This document shows, in pieces, positions 45,053 through 54,140 of a stretch of DNA of 64,000 nucleotides. The notes beneath the pieces were generated by a model, which searched no databases, was not told where the DNA came from, and was given only the letters and a program-made list of their open reading frames with translations. Each line of letters begins with the position of its first letter. Position 1 is the first letter of the stretch. The position numbers were made by a program, and so were the translations under genes. This DNA is from JAJFUG01 sp964473155. GTDB lineage: Bacteria; Gemmatimonadota; Glassbacteria; GWA2-58-10. The stretch covers positions 1 to 64,000 of the forward strand of contig CAYYNT010000011.1 in the NCBI GenBank assembly GCA_964473155.1. Direction: 5' to 3'.

Positions 45053-45505
45053 TCAGTTACCTGAATCGTCGATCCAGACAATAGTATGAGTTTCATCCGA
45101 ATCCGGGCTTAAAACCATGAAACTCGAATATGTGCAATCGATGGACTCGACCTCCGCGCTCATGGTCTGTTGCGCGGGAAGGAAGAGCAGGGCCGCCACG
45201 GCCGCCGCGGCCGCGGCGGCGGAAAGCCAGGGCAGACGGCGGCGCAGGAAAGGACTGGTTTTCGGCATTAGCCCCGCCCGGCTGATCGCCTCCCAGTTGC
45301 GGCGGACTGTCAGCTCGTCCGGCTGCATGCGGCCCGCATAGTCCTGAATCAGACCGCCAAGTCTGCGGTAGCGCTCCAGAACGCGGGTATGGCCGGGAGA
45401 AGAGGCGAGCGCGCTTTCAACCTCCGCGCGCAGGCTGTCCTCCAGCTCCCCGTCGCAGTAGCGCTGTATCAGCTCATCGGTCAATTCGAACCGGTTTTCA
45501 TCCAT
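45053..45505 (-). CDS. anti-sigma factor-like transmembrane protein
   Basis: From ATG 45505 the product is 150 residues. The N-terminal part (ELTDELIQRYCDGELEDSLRAEVESALASSPGH) has the short helical repeat of anti-sigma domains but no HxxxCxxC zinc motif. A single membrane helix at about 88-108 (LPWLSAAAAAAAVAALLFL) is flanked by a short C-terminal periplasmic tail with many acidic residues. It sits directly after an ECF sigma gene on the same strand, so it probably binds that sigma factor. Confidence 0.8.
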   Translation of the reverse strand: MDENRFELTDELIQRYCDGELEDSLRAEVESALASSPGHTRVLERYRRLGGLIQDYAGRMQPDELTVRRNWEAISRAGLMPKTSPFLRRRLPWLSAAAAAAAVAALLFLPAQQTMSAEVESIDCTYSSFMVLSPDSDETHTIVWIDDSGN

Positions 45506-45583
45506 GGCTGCACCGTCTTTCTTGCGCGGATACAACGGCAAAGCCGTTTTACGCGCTATAAAAACAGATTCATGATTTCTGTT

Positions 45584-46186
45584 TCAATCCAGCGCGCCGG
45601 AGCGCTGAAGGATTTCCGCCAGACGCCGTCTGGCGTAGAACAGACGGCTCATCACTGTCCCCAGTTCGATCCCGGCGACCTCCGCGATCTCCTGGTAATT
45701 CAAGCCCTGCATCTCGCGCAGCACAAGAACCTGCCGATGCTCCTCGCTCAACGACTGGATCGCCCGGTTTATTATTTCAGCCAGTTCCTTCCGGTACAGG
45801 CTGTCCTCAGGGCCTTCCTCTGCCGGGGACGGAACCTGGAGGGCCGGGCGGTTGGGATCATCGCTGTCAAGCTCCAGGTATTCCCTTTTGCGCAGACGGA
45901 CTTTCTTTCTGCGAAAATCAGTCGTGGTGTTAAGGGTCACCCGGTAGAGCCAGGTGAAAAAAGAACTCCGCCCGCCGAATCCTGAAAGAGAGCGAAAAGC
46001 ACGGATAAACACCTGCTGTACGATGTCATCGGCATCCTCCGGGCGGCCGACCATCGAGACAACAAGGCTGCGAACCTTTCCCTGATAACGCTCGTACAGC
46101 CGCCGGAACGCCTCCTGCGATCCATCCAGGGCTTCGGCCACCAGGGTTCCGTCTTCCTCGTTCCGGTCACTGGAGTCTTTCACCAT
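45584..46186 (-). CDS. ECF-type RNA polymerase sigma factor
   Basis: A 200-residue extracytoplasmic-function sigma factor. Region 2 spans about 27-95 (LYERYQGKVRSLVVSMVG, DADDIVQQVFIRAFRSL, FFTWLYRVTLNTTTDFRRK). Region 4 spans about 140-195 (LSEEHRQVLVLREMQGLNYQEIAEVAGIELGTVMSRLFYARRRL). The linker (100-138) is long and acidic. The AGGTGG just before ATG 46186 supports the start. The anti-sigma gene and a secreted protein gene follow on the same strand. Confidence 0.95.
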   Translation of the reverse strand: MVKDSSDRNEEDGTLVAEALDGSQEAFRRLYERYQGKVRSLVVSMVGRPEDADDIVQQVFIRAFRSLSGFGGRSSFFTWLYRVTLNTTTDFRRKKVRLRKREYLELDSDDPNRPALQVPSPAEEGPEDSLYRKELAEIINRAIQSLSEEHRQVLVLREMQGLNYQEIAEVAGIELGTVMSRLFYARRRLAEILQRSGALD

Positions 46187-46297
46187 CCACCTATCGTTCA
46201 GTTAGACGCCGGTTGGCGCAGCCTATTCAAATAAGATGCATACTATTCCACCCGGACATTAATCTCCAGGCAGATGTAGAGGCCGCCCGGCCAGGGG

Positions 46298-47599
46298 TCA
46301 CTCTCCGGTTTTTTTCCGTGCCTTTTTACCATACTCGGTGGCCGGGAAATTCGCGGAGACCTTTTTGTAAAGTTCAACGGCCAGGCCTGTGTCTTTCAGC
46401 TTGCTTTCGCTGAGCTCGGCGGCGCGGAAAAGGTATTCCGCGGTGACCGGGGAGTCTGGAAACAGCTCGGCCAGACGGCGGTAGGCATCGACCGCATCCC
46501 GGTAATATCTGCGGCTCTCGTGGATGCCGCCGATTCTTATAAGGGCCTCGGCCGCGCGCGGCTCGGCCGGGAATTCATCCACGGTGCGCTTGTACGAGGC
46601 GATGGCCTTGTCCGGGCTGGCCAGATAGTCCATGTATATCCGGCCGATCCGCGCATAACACTCCGCCTTGATTTCAGGGAAAGGATAGCGTAGCACCGCT
46701 TCCTCCAGGCGGGTGACGGCCTGGCCGTAATTTTTTTCCGATTCCTCGATCTCCGCCAGAAAGATCGAACCCCGCCCGGCCTCGAGGCTGGCTGGATACT
46801 TGTCCAGCAGTTCGCTCCAGACATTGCGGGCCATGCCATTGTCCTTCAGATCACGGAAATAGATATCCCCGGTGCGCAGAAGGGCCAGCGGCAGGTTTTT
46901 TCCCTGTGGCGCGGCCAGCGGCGCCTCGGCGTATGACATGATTGCGTTATGGTAATCTTTCTGCAGACGGAACATGTCACCGCGGAAAATCAGCACGCGG
47001 TCGGCCTCGTGACTGTAACCGGCCTGATACAGGTAATGCACGCATTCGTCTATTACGTAGCGTGACAGCGGCTGGACTTTCGCATCTGCAAGGAGCTGGA
47101 GGAAGTCGTAATAACCTCGCTCCCCGCCACCTTGACGCGCAGGTTCCTCGGTCAGGCGAAGGGCCTGCTGTTTCAGCAGTTTCAGGTTTTCGTCAGAGAA
47201 GAGCGCCGTGATGCCGCGTTTCTGTTCCGTGCTTATCCGCCTGAGGTGGGCGATAACTTCCGGAGTGCGTTCACTGCCCGGATAGAGATACAGGATTTTA
47301 ATGAAACTTGCCAGGGCCTTGTCCGTCTGGCCGTTCTGGTCGAACAGCACCCCTAACATGTATTCAACGCTGTCGGATTTGGCGGACTGCGGAAACAGTC
47401 TGCGGAACAGGGTCAGCTCCTCGGGGAGGGCTTTGGCGTAATTTTCGCGAGCCAGGTCGAACTTGGCGCGCAGAAGGTTGAAATAGCCGGTTTCATCGGG
47501 CTGCGCCGCGGCAAGGGGCTGAAATGCCAGAGCGAGCAAAAACAGGAGGGCTTGAAAGGATAAACCCGGATTTTCGTGTCTTCTCCCACGGGGAGCCAT
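46298..47599 (-). CDS. secreted tetratricopeptide-repeat protein
   Basis: A 433-residue protein with a signal peptide (QALLFLLALAFQPLAAAQ) and about ten TPR-like helix pairs, for example LFDQNGQTDKALASFIKILYLYPGS, GQAVTRLEEAVLRYPFPE and YYRDAVDAYRRLAELFPDSPVT. Such repeats act as scaffolds for protein complexes. Its ATG shares a base with the stop of the upstream kinase gene (TGATG), so they are co-translated. A link to kinase signalling or outer-membrane assembly (BamD-like) is possible but unproven. Confidence 0.85.
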   Translation of the reverse strand: MAPRGRRHENPGLSFQALLFLLALAFQPLAAAQPDETGYFNLLRAKFDLARENYAKALPEELTLFRRLFPQSAKSDSVEYMLGVLFDQNGQTDKALASFIKILYLYPGSERTPEVIAHLRRISTEQKRGITALFSDENLKLLKQQALRLTEEPARQGGGERGYYDFLQLLADAKVQPLSRYVIDECVHYLYQAGYSHEADRVLIFRGDMFRLQKDYHNAIMSYAEAPLAAPQGKNLPLALLRTGDIYFRDLKDNGMARNVWSELLDKYPASLEAGRGSIFLAEIEESEKNYGQAVTRLEEAVLRYPFPEIKAECYARIGRIYMDYLASPDKAIASYKRTVDEFPAEPRAAEALIRIGGIHESRRYYRDAVDAYRRLAELFPDSPVTAEYLFRAAELSESKLKDTGLAVELYKKVSANFPATEYGKKARKKTGE

Positions 47600-48903
47600 C
47601 AGTCCTCCTTTGACGACGGTGTGTTTAAACTGGAGCCGCCGGGAGCCTGTTCCTCTCCGGCTGAGGCCGGCGAAGCTGCCGAGGGCAGGTGGATCGTAAA
47701 AGTGGAGCCCTCGCCCGGCGTACTGATAACGGTGATTTCCCCGTGCAGAAAAGTGGCCAGTTTGCGTGCGATTGTCAAGCCCAACCCTGTCCCGCCGAAC
47801 CTCCGGCTGAGAGAACCGTCTCCCTGTCGAAAAGGCTCGAATATATTTGCGAGGTCTTTTTCAGCTATGCCGATTCCGGTATCCGAGATTTTTATCCACC
47901 AGCGCGTTCCAGATTCACCCGTTTCCACAAACACGGAGCCCTTGTCGGTGAATTTGATCGCATTGTCGAGGATGCCGAGCAACAACTGCTTGAGAACATC
48001 CGGGTCGGTGACCTGACGCTCCGGGCCCTCAGAGAGGTCGAATCCCAGTGAAATTCCCTTGTTCCGGGCCAGCGGCTCCATCACCGACAGGGTTTCCTGC
48101 AACAGTTCACTGACCGGTATTTCTTTCAGGTTCAACCGGACGCGCTCGAATTCTATTCGCGAAAAATCGAGCAGCTTGTTGATCTGTTCGAGCAGGTTCC
48201 GGCCGTTGTTCTCTATTATCTGTATGCTCTTTGTCTGACGGGGATTCAGTTCGCCCTGCCTGTTTTCCAGCAGCAGACGGCAGAAACCGAGTATGGAATT
48301 GAGCGGAGTTTTCAGCTCGTGACTGACCGAAGCCAGGAATTCATTCTTGTGGCGGCCGGCTTCCTCCAGCTCGATTTTGTTGCGGAAAAGCTGGTCGTTT
48401 ATCTCCTGAAGCGAACGGGTGCGTTCCCGGACTTTCTCCTCAAGTTCTGATGCGGTGCGCTCCACCCGCCGACGCGCCTCGATGATCGAGGGTATCCAGA
48501 GAAAGAATCCGTACGCCAGGCAGAAATAGCCGATCAGGTCGAAAAATATGTTCTCCAGAAAATTAAGCGCCGGATAGCTGAAAAAGCCGAAGTAATCCGC
48601 AGTTTCAGGCAGACGGGTCAGAAGATCGATGAGCGAGCCCAGAAAGACCAGCGTGAACCCTGAAAGCAGTGAAATCCAGCCCCTGCCGCGAATCTCCGGA
48701 TGCCGGGAGCCATTGGCGGCCAGGAACCCGAGAACGATCAGCATCAGGGCCACACGGATGAAAATCAGGGTGGTCTGGGACTGAAGGATGGAGAGAAACA
48801 GGTCGGTGATGATCAGGATATTCAGGATGACCATGAGCAGGAACAGGAAATTGATCGCCCCGTCCTCAGATTCCCGGTTTTTCTGTCCTTTATCCCGGGC
48901 CAT
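47599..48903 (-). CDS. membrane histidine kinase
   Basis: A 434-residue sensor kinase. The N-terminal 140 residues hold four membrane helices (about 17-40, 45-64, 76-97, 112-136) with no clear periplasmic sensor domain. A coiled coil at 145-185 leads to the HisKA domain with FLASVSHELKTPLNSILGF (His195). The ATPase domain has LLLGILDNAIKF (N-box), DTGIGI, FEPF and FGGTGLGLTIARKL. No response regulator gene is adjacent. It is co-translated with the downstream TPR gene. Confidence 0.94.
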   Translation of the reverse strand: MARDKGQKNRESEDGAINFLFLLMVILNILIITDLFLSILQSQTTLIFIRVALMLIVLGFLAANGSRHPEIRGRGWISLLSGFTLVFLGSLIDLLTRLPETADYFGFFSYPALNFLENIFFDLIGYFCLAYGFFLWIPSIIEARRRVERTASELEEKVRERTRSLQEINDQLFRNKIELEEAGRHKNEFLASVSHELKTPLNSILGFCRLLLENRQGELNPRQTKSIQIIENNGRNLLEQINKLLDFSRIEFERVRLNLKEIPVSELLQETLSVMEPLARNKGISLGFDLSEGPERQVTDPDVLKQLLLGILDNAIKFTDKGSVFVETGESGTRWWIKISDTGIGIAEKDLANIFEPFRQGDGSLSRRFGGTGLGLTIARKLATFLHGEITVISTPGEGSTFTIHLPSAASPASAGEEQAPGGSSLNTPSSKED

Positions 48904-49105
48904 CCAGCAGTCCTGAAAGCGGTGTTGTTATTAATCGGATCCGAAACCCCGAGCGAGCTTTATTAATAATAATCCCGTCCGGTTTTCTTATCCAGTGTTA
49001 AGGATCAAATACAGTCTGAGATATTGATTTTTCAGTTCAGGGTGAGTATGATGATGAAACATGGCCCTCAAATTTATATACTCCTAACCAATGCGAAGGT
49101 GCGGA

Positions 49106-49681
49106 ATGAAAAGCTCAGGCCTGATGACCCGAACTGTCATTCTCGGTCTGCTCGCGGAGCGGCAGATGCACGGATACGAGATCAGGAAGCGCTTGCAGGA
49201 AGACCTGGGCGAGCGGGCGGATCTCAATTTCGGTTCGATATATTACGGCCTTAAAAGTTTCGTTTCCCGCGGATGGCTTGAGCATATCCGGGATGAGGCG
49301 GTCGACGGCAACCCGGAGCGTTCGATCTACAGAATCACCCGTCAGGGCCGCGCCGAGCTGGTCAGGCTGGTGGAGAAGCTTCTGGCTGACACCTCCGCGT
49401 CCCTTCAGCCGCTGGAGACCGGACTGAATTTCATGGCCAGCCTGCCCGCGGGACGGGCGGAACAGATTCTGTCCCGGCGTTACGCTGTCCTAAAGGAAAG
49501 CTATGAGAAAGCCCTTGCCGCGGAACCGCGCGGAGATGAGCAGCCGCTGGACCGTCTTATCCGTGAATACCGTCTCTATCAGCTCGGGGCCGAGGTGCAC
49601 TGGCTGAAAAACAGCCTGCCCGGGATTCATTCCGCGGGGGCCGGGGAGTTTTCCCGCAGGAAAAGCTCGATCCGCTCGTAG
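49106..49681 (+). CDS. PadR-family transcriptional regulator
   Basis: A 191-residue winged-helix regulator from ATG 49106 (AAGGTGCGGA upstream). The N-terminal PadR domain shows TVILGLLAERQMHGYEIRKRL, LNFGSIYYGLKSFVSRGWLEH and RSIYRITRQGRAELVRLV. A helical C-terminal part (about 95-185) is a likely dimer or ligand-binding part. PadR proteins often repress exporter or detoxification genes. The gene overlaps the 3' end of the convergent alpha/beta hydrolase gene by 55 bases. Confidence 0.93.
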   Translation: MKSSGLMTRTVILGLLAERQMHGYEIRKRLQEDLGERADLNFGSIYYGLKSFVSRGWLEHIRDEAVDGNPERSIYRITRQGRAELVRLVEKLLADTSASLQPLETGLNFMASLPAGRAEQILSRRYAVLKESYEKALAAEPRGDEQPLDRLIREYRLYQLGAEVHWLKNSLPGIHSAGAGEFSRRKSSIRS

Positions 49682-50460
49682 TATCGTTCTCCCAGCAGAA
49701 AATTCGCATCCAGGTGGCCGCCTCCCTCCACAGGCCACCATTGTCCGTGCCGGGCCTTGCGGGAGAGCCTCTCCCCAAGCTCGAACGGAACCACCTGGTC
49801 GGCGGTCCCGTGGATCAGAAGCACCGGCAGGTCGATTCCGGCCAGGCCTTCTTCAACCTCCCAGCGGTTTTTCATCAGCGGATATACCGGAATGAAACCG
49901 AAAATAAGCCGGGCCATGTCTTGTCCGCTGGTGAAGGCGCCCTCCAGGATCAGTGCGCGGACCGGTTTCCGGCCGGCCAGGTGCACCGCAGGAGCGCCGC
50001 CGATCGAGCGGCCGAACGCCACAATCCGGCCAGGCTCGACGCCCCGTGCTGTCAACCAGTCCCAGGCGGCGAGAGCATCCTCCCTGAACGCCTGTTCCGA
50101 GGGTTTGCCGCTCGATTGACCATAGCCGCGGTAATCGAACAGAAGGACGCCCAGCCCGCGGCGAGCGAACGGCGCAATCCATTCGAGCCGGTGGGAGATG
50201 TTGCCCGCGTTGCCGTGCAAAACAAGCAGCACCGCTTCCCGGGAGCCAGCCGGCGGGAAGAACCATCCATGAAGGCTGTCTCCGCCGGAGCGGATCAGAG
50301 CCTCCTCGAAGGTCAGTCCGAAATCGGAGGGGTACGCCTCCAGCTCACGCATGGGATGGAAAGTCAGGCGGTCCTCCAGCAGACGGACGAGCAGCGCAAG
50401 CAAAGCCAGAGCCGCCGCGAGCGAGACGGAGAAAACAAGGGCATGTTTCAGCAGGGCCAA
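49627..50460 (-). CDS. membrane-anchored alpha/beta hydrolase (BEM46-like)
   Basis: A 277-residue serine hydrolase with an N-terminal membrane anchor (about 8-27). The oxyanion region is VLHGNAGNISHR, the nucleophile elbow is AFGRSIGGAP (Ser152), the Asp is in LLIHGTADQVVP and the His in EGGGHLDANF. This pattern matches the BEM46/ABHD13-like group, often esterase or thioesterase. The 3' end overlaps PadR on the other strand. Substrate unknown. Confidence 0.9.
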   Translation of the reverse strand: MALLKHALVFSVSLAAALALLALLVRLLEDRLTFHPMRELEAYPSDFGLTFEEALIRSGGDSLHGWFFPPAGSREAVLLVLHGNAGNISHRLEWIAPFARRGLGVLLFDYRGYGQSSGKPSEQAFREDALAAWDWLTARGVEPGRIVAFGRSIGGAPAVHLAGRKPVRALILEGAFTSGQDMARLIFGFIPVYPLMKNRWEVEEGLAGIDLPVLLIHGTADQVVPFELGERLSRKARHGQWWPVEGGGHLDANFLLGERYYERIELFLRENSPAPAE

Positions 50461-50701
50461 TTCTGATTCTCCTTTTACCTGTCCATTACATATAATTTAG
50501 CTTCTTATTCCGCCCGGCGCAGCAATAATATCGACACTGAAGGACGCCATGCCGCCGCGAAGCACAAAACACTGGCCCTCCGCTGTCTGGAGAATTAATA
50601 TATCATTTCGGTGATGCGATGTTTTTTCTCGCGCCTCGTTCGCTTCTGTTGCGGCTTTCCTTTAATATCCGTTCCAGACTTTTATTACTTGCGGGGGCCT
50701 A

Positions 50702-51790
50702 ATGTCCAGACAGTCGATCGGCAGGCGTTTTTCAGGCACGGTTGCATTAATCGCGGCGCTGGCGTTCATTACGGCAGGCGGCTGCGGCTCAGAGAAGGGA
50801 GGCAGTCAGATGACGCCGGTGTACAGCGCGCGCGTGGAAACCGATTCGGCCAGCGGCCAGCCGGTGATAGTGCTCGAACGCTCCGGGGCGCACCCGATGA
50901 GCGCCAGGATCGCTCCGCGCTCCGGGGCGAACCTGTTCAGCCTGACTTATGACGGGAAGGAACTTCTTTACGCTAACAGCGACCTGAACCAGTTGCCGGG
51001 CTACCGGTTTGGAACGCCGGTGCTGTATCCCGCTCCAAACCGCGTGGCGAAGGGCGTGTTCAGTTTCGAGGGCCGCACATTCGACTGGGGAGTGAACGAG
51101 AAGGACCGTTTCCTGCACGCCCTCGTGCATTCCGTGCCCTGGGAGAACGAAACGCCCACGGCCACGGCGGACAAGGCCGAGGTCCTGACCTGGCTGGATT
51201 TTGTTCCCGGCACGCCGTATTACGAGAAATTCGGCTATGATCACCGTCTTAACCTGCGCTTCAGCCTGGATTCCCTGGGGATAAAGATCGAGTACGAGGT
51301 GGTCAACCGTGACTCGCTGAGCATTCCGTTCGGTTTCGCCCTGCATCCGTATTTCAATTTCATCGACGACCGCAACCGGATTCTTCTGTGCGTCCCGGCC
51401 AAGGCCCATATGCAGGCTGTCGACCTGATGCCGACCGGAGAACTGGAATCGCTGGACGGCAGCGTATACGACCTTCGCACCCCCACCGCCGTGGGGATGT
51501 TGAGCCTGGATGAGGTCTACTACGGGATGGAGCCGCAGAGCCCGGCATTCATCGAGTACCAGGACAGCGGGCTTAAACTGATTCTCAAATCCTCGGCTGA
51601 CTTTACGCATATGGTGGTGTACGCCCAGCCGCAGAATCCGTTTGTCTGCGTGGAGAACCAGACCTGCTCGACCGATGCCCACAATTTGCACGCTCGCGGT
51701 CTGGCCGATGTGGCGCATCTTTTGACCGCCCCGCCGGGGGAAGTGTTCACAGGCTGGGTCCGCTACGATATCGAACCGCTGAGCCGCTGA
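50702..51790 (+). CDS. aldose 1-epimerase-like lipoprotein
   Basis: A 362-residue lipoprotein (lipobox TAGGC, Cys28) of the galactose-mutarotase superfamily. The core shows GANLFSLTYDGKELLY, PVLYPAPNRV, LHALVHSVPW (candidate catalytic His), SIPFGFALHPYFNF (second His) and PFVCVENQTC, whose Glu is the likely base. The lipoprotein signal is not usual for cytoplasmic GalM and suggests a periplasmic role in sugar anomer conversion. It is followed by a clear hairpin terminator. Confidence 0.85.
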   Translation: MSRQSIGRRFSGTVALIAALAFITAGGCGSEKGGSQMTPVYSARVETDSASGQPVIVLERSGAHPMSARIAPRSGANLFSLTYDGKELLYANSDLNQLPGYRFGTPVLYPAPNRVAKGVFSFEGRTFDWGVNEKDRFLHALVHSVPWENETPTATADKAEVLTWLDFVPGTPYYEKFGYDHRLNLRFSLDSLGIKIEYEVVNRDSLSIPFGFALHPYFNFIDDRNRILLCVPAKAHMQAVDLMPTGELESLDGSVYDLRTPTAVGMLSLDEVYYGMEPQSPAFIEYQDSGLKLILKSSADFTHMVVYAQPQNPFVCVENQTCSTDAHNLHARGLADVAHLLTAPPGEVFTGWVRYDIEPLSR

Positions 51791-51811
51791 ACAAGGGTTC
51801 CGGATGAAAAA

Positions 51812-51846
51812 AGGGGAGGGCCGGCCTGACGGTCCTCTCTTTTTTT
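51812..51846 (+). terminator. rho-independent terminator after the epimerase-like gene
   Basis: A stem GAGGGCCG (51816-51823) with CGGTCCTC (51830-51837; one G-T pair), extended by G-rich and C-rich flanks, is followed by seven Ts. It lies 22 bases after the stop and ends the upstream unit before the EF-G promoter. Confidence 0.8.
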
Positions 51847-51866
51847 GTTTTAATTGCTGCGTTTTC

Positions 51867-51895
51867 TTGACACTATGCAGGAGTTATTTTATATA
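51867..51895 (+). promoter_or_regulatory. sigma70-type promoter for the EF-G-like gene
   Basis: A perfect -35 TTGACA (51867-51872), a 17-base spacer and -10 TATATA (51890-51895). The start codon at 51973 is about 78 bases downstream with GGAG at 51961-51964. Confidence 0.75.
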
Positions 51896-51972
51896 CTTCT
51901 TTCTTGAAGACTATCCATGGACACTTAACGAGGTATTGCGATCAAGATTATCTCACCCGGGGAGTACGATCC

Positions 51973-54063
51973 ATGAAGAACTACGATAGCAAGGATATCC
52001 GAAATGTAGCTGTACTTGGTCACGGGAGCTGCGGTAAGACCTCTCTCACCGGGGCGCTTTGTTTCGCCGCGGGCAGCTCCAAGAGGCTTGGAAGCGTTGA
52101 CGAGGGCAACAGCCTGACTGATTTCAGCGAAGACGAAATCGAACGCAAGATTTCGATCAACCTGTCCGTGGCTTTCGCGGAGTGGAACAAGGTAAAGATC
52201 AACCTGATCGACACCCCGGGTTATCTGGATTTCATCGGCGATGCGTACGCCTCGGTGCGCGCCGCCGATTGCGCTCTTATCACCGTGCACGCGATCAGCG
52301 GCGTGGAAATCGGCACCGAGATGATGTTCCGCCTGGCCGCCGGCCGCAAGATGCCCACCGCAATTTTTATCAACATGTTGGATAAAGAGCACGCGAATTT
52401 CGAAAAAGTTCTCTCCCAGATCAGGGAAAGCTTCGAGGGCCATTTCATTCCTCTGACTATCCCGATGGGCGAGGGTGAGAGTTTCCGCGGCGTGGTGGAT
52501 ATCCTTCGCCGCAAAGCCTGTCTCGGCGAGCCAGGCGCTCAGAAAGGCGAGTTCAAGGCCCAGGATGTGCCGTCAGACATGGCCGGTAAGGTCGATGCGG
52601 TCTACAAGGAATTTATCGAGAGCGTGGCCGAGCTGGATGAAGCCCTGATGGAGAAGTATTTCGCCGAGGAGCCTCTGACGGACGAGGAAATCCTGGGCGC
52701 CCTGCGCAAGGGTGTGGCCGAGAGGGCTGTGATTCCCGTATTCTGCGGCTCGGCGATCAAGACCTTTGGAATAAGGCAACTCCTTGACGGTCTGGCTGAG
52801 ATCATGCCCGATCCGGTTATGATGCCGCCGCGGCCATCGGTCAAAGTCGAGGGCGGGCAGGAGGTCATGATCGAGTTCAAGTCTGGCGACCCTGTCTGCG
52901 CCCTGGTGTTCAAGACAATCTCCGAATCGCATGTCGGCGAGATGAGCTATTTCCGGCTGATGTCCGGAACGATCAAGAACGGCGATGAATTGATAAACAG
53001 CAACCATGGGCAGCCGGAGCGCCTTGGACACCTGAGCATTTCGCTGGGCCGCGAGCGTATCGAGGTCGAGCAGCTCACCGCCGGTGACATCGGCGTGGTG
53101 GCCAAGCTCAAGGGCACCCATACCGGCAATACTCTGTCCGTCAAATCTCGCCTGGTCAAACTGGCCGATATCGACTTCCCCAAGCCGGTGATGAACGTGG
53201 CGATAGAGCCCAAGATCCGGGGCGAGGAAGAAAAGATAGCCGGCGGTCTGCGCAAGCTGCAGGAGGAGGACCTGACTCTGCACAGCCATTTTGACCCCAC
53301 TCTCAAGCAGATGATAGTATCGGGCATGGGCGAGCTTCATCTGGATGTGGTGCTGTCGAAACTCAAGCGCAAGTTTAACGTGGAAGCGGAATACGTCAAA
53401 CCGCGCATTCCTTACCGCGAAACGATCCGCAAGAAGGCGCAGGGGCAGGGCAAGTTCAAGAAGCAGTCCGGCGGACGCGGCCAGTACGGCGACTGCTGGG
53501 TCCGTCTTATACCGATGGAGAAAGGCTCGGGCCTTGCGTTCGAGGACTGCATCGTGGGCGGAGTCATTCCCGGCAAGTTCGTTCCCTCGGTGGAGAAAGG
53601 CGTCCGCGAGGCGGCGAGCAGGGGCGTGCTGGCCGGATACCAGGTGGTGGATTTCAAGGCTGAGTGCTACGACGGGAGCTACCATACGGTGGACTCCTCG
53701 GATATCGCCTTCCAGGTGGCCGGAAGCATGGCCTTCCAGAAAGTGGTGATGGAGGCCGACCCGGTGCTGCTCGAACCGATTCAGAATGTCGAGGTGCTGG
53801 TGCCCGAGGATTACATGGGCGACGTGATCGGCGACCTCAATTCGCGCCGCGGAAGGATCATGGGCATGACCAGCGAGGGCAGTTTCCAGAAAGTGGCGGC
53901 CAAGGTGCCGCTGGCCGAGATGTACAAGTACTCGACCTCGCTGCGCTCTATGACCCAGGGCCGCGGAATGTTCACCAGCGAGTTCTCGCATTACGAGGAA
54001 ACTCCGCGCGAGGTGCAGGAAAAGGTGGTGGAGGAAAGCAAGAAGGAAAAACAGCAGGAATAG
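51973..54063 (+). CDS. fusA: elongation factor G-like GTPase (EF-G2 type)
   Basis: A translational GTPase of 696 residues from ATG 51973. The five-domain order of EF-G is intact. G1 is GHGSCGKT at residues 16-23, in place of the usual GHVDAGKT; G3 is DTPGYLDF; G4 is the altered NMLDKEHAN. The switch I region is short (EGNSLTDFSEDEIERKISI), as in EF-G2/FusA2-type proteins. The domain IV/V block includes RGQYGDCWVRL and VLVPEDYMGDVIGDLNSRRG, as in EF-G. The role may be ribosome recycling or stress, rather than bulk translocation. It ends at a strong terminator. Confidence 0.9.
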   Translation: MKNYDSKDIRNVAVLGHGSCGKTSLTGALCFAAGSSKRLGSVDEGNSLTDFSEDEIERKISINLSVAFAEWNKVKINLIDTPGYLDFIGDAYASVRAADCALITVHAISGVEIGTEMMFRLAAGRKMPTAIFINMLDKEHANFEKVLSQIRESFEGHFIPLTIPMGEGESFRGVVDILRRKACLGEPGAQKGEFKAQDVPSDMAGKVDAVYKEFIESVAELDEALMEKYFAEEPLTDEEILGALRKGVAERAVIPVFCGSAIKTFGIRQLLDGLAEIMPDPVMMPPRPSVKVEGGQEVMIEFKSGDPVCALVFKTISESHVGEMSYFRLMSGTIKNGDELINSNHGQPERLGHLSISLGRERIEVEQLTAGDIGVVAKLKGTHTGNTLSVKSRLVKLADIDFPKPVMNVAIEPKIRGEEEKIAGGLRKLQEEDLTLHSHFDPTLKQMIVSGMGELHLDVVLSKLKRKFNVEAEYVKPRIPYRETIRKKAQGQGKFKKQSGGRGQYGDCWVRLIPMEKGSGLAFEDCIVGGVIPGKFVPSVEKGVREAASRGVLAGYQVVDFKAECYDGSYHTVDSSDIAFQVAGSMAFQKVVMEADPVLLEPIQNVEVLVPEDYMGDVIGDLNSRRGRIMGMTSEGSFQKVAAKVPLAEMYKYSTSLRSMTQGRGMFTSEFSHYEETPREVQEKVVEESKKEKQQE

Positions 54064-54094
54064 GAATTACTCGGTATTTTCATGACATATCGAG

Positions 54095-54130
54095 CCCCCG
54101 CGGACAGGAAGTCCGCGGGGGTTTCACTTT
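54095..54130 (+). terminator. rho-independent terminator after the EF-G-like gene
   Basis: An 11-bp perfect stem, CCCCCGCGGAC (54095-54105) and GTCCGCGGGGG (54111-54121), encloses AGGAA and is followed by TTTCACTTT. It lies 31 bases after the stop codon. Confidence 0.85.
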
Positions 54131-54140
54131 CCGGTGAGAA

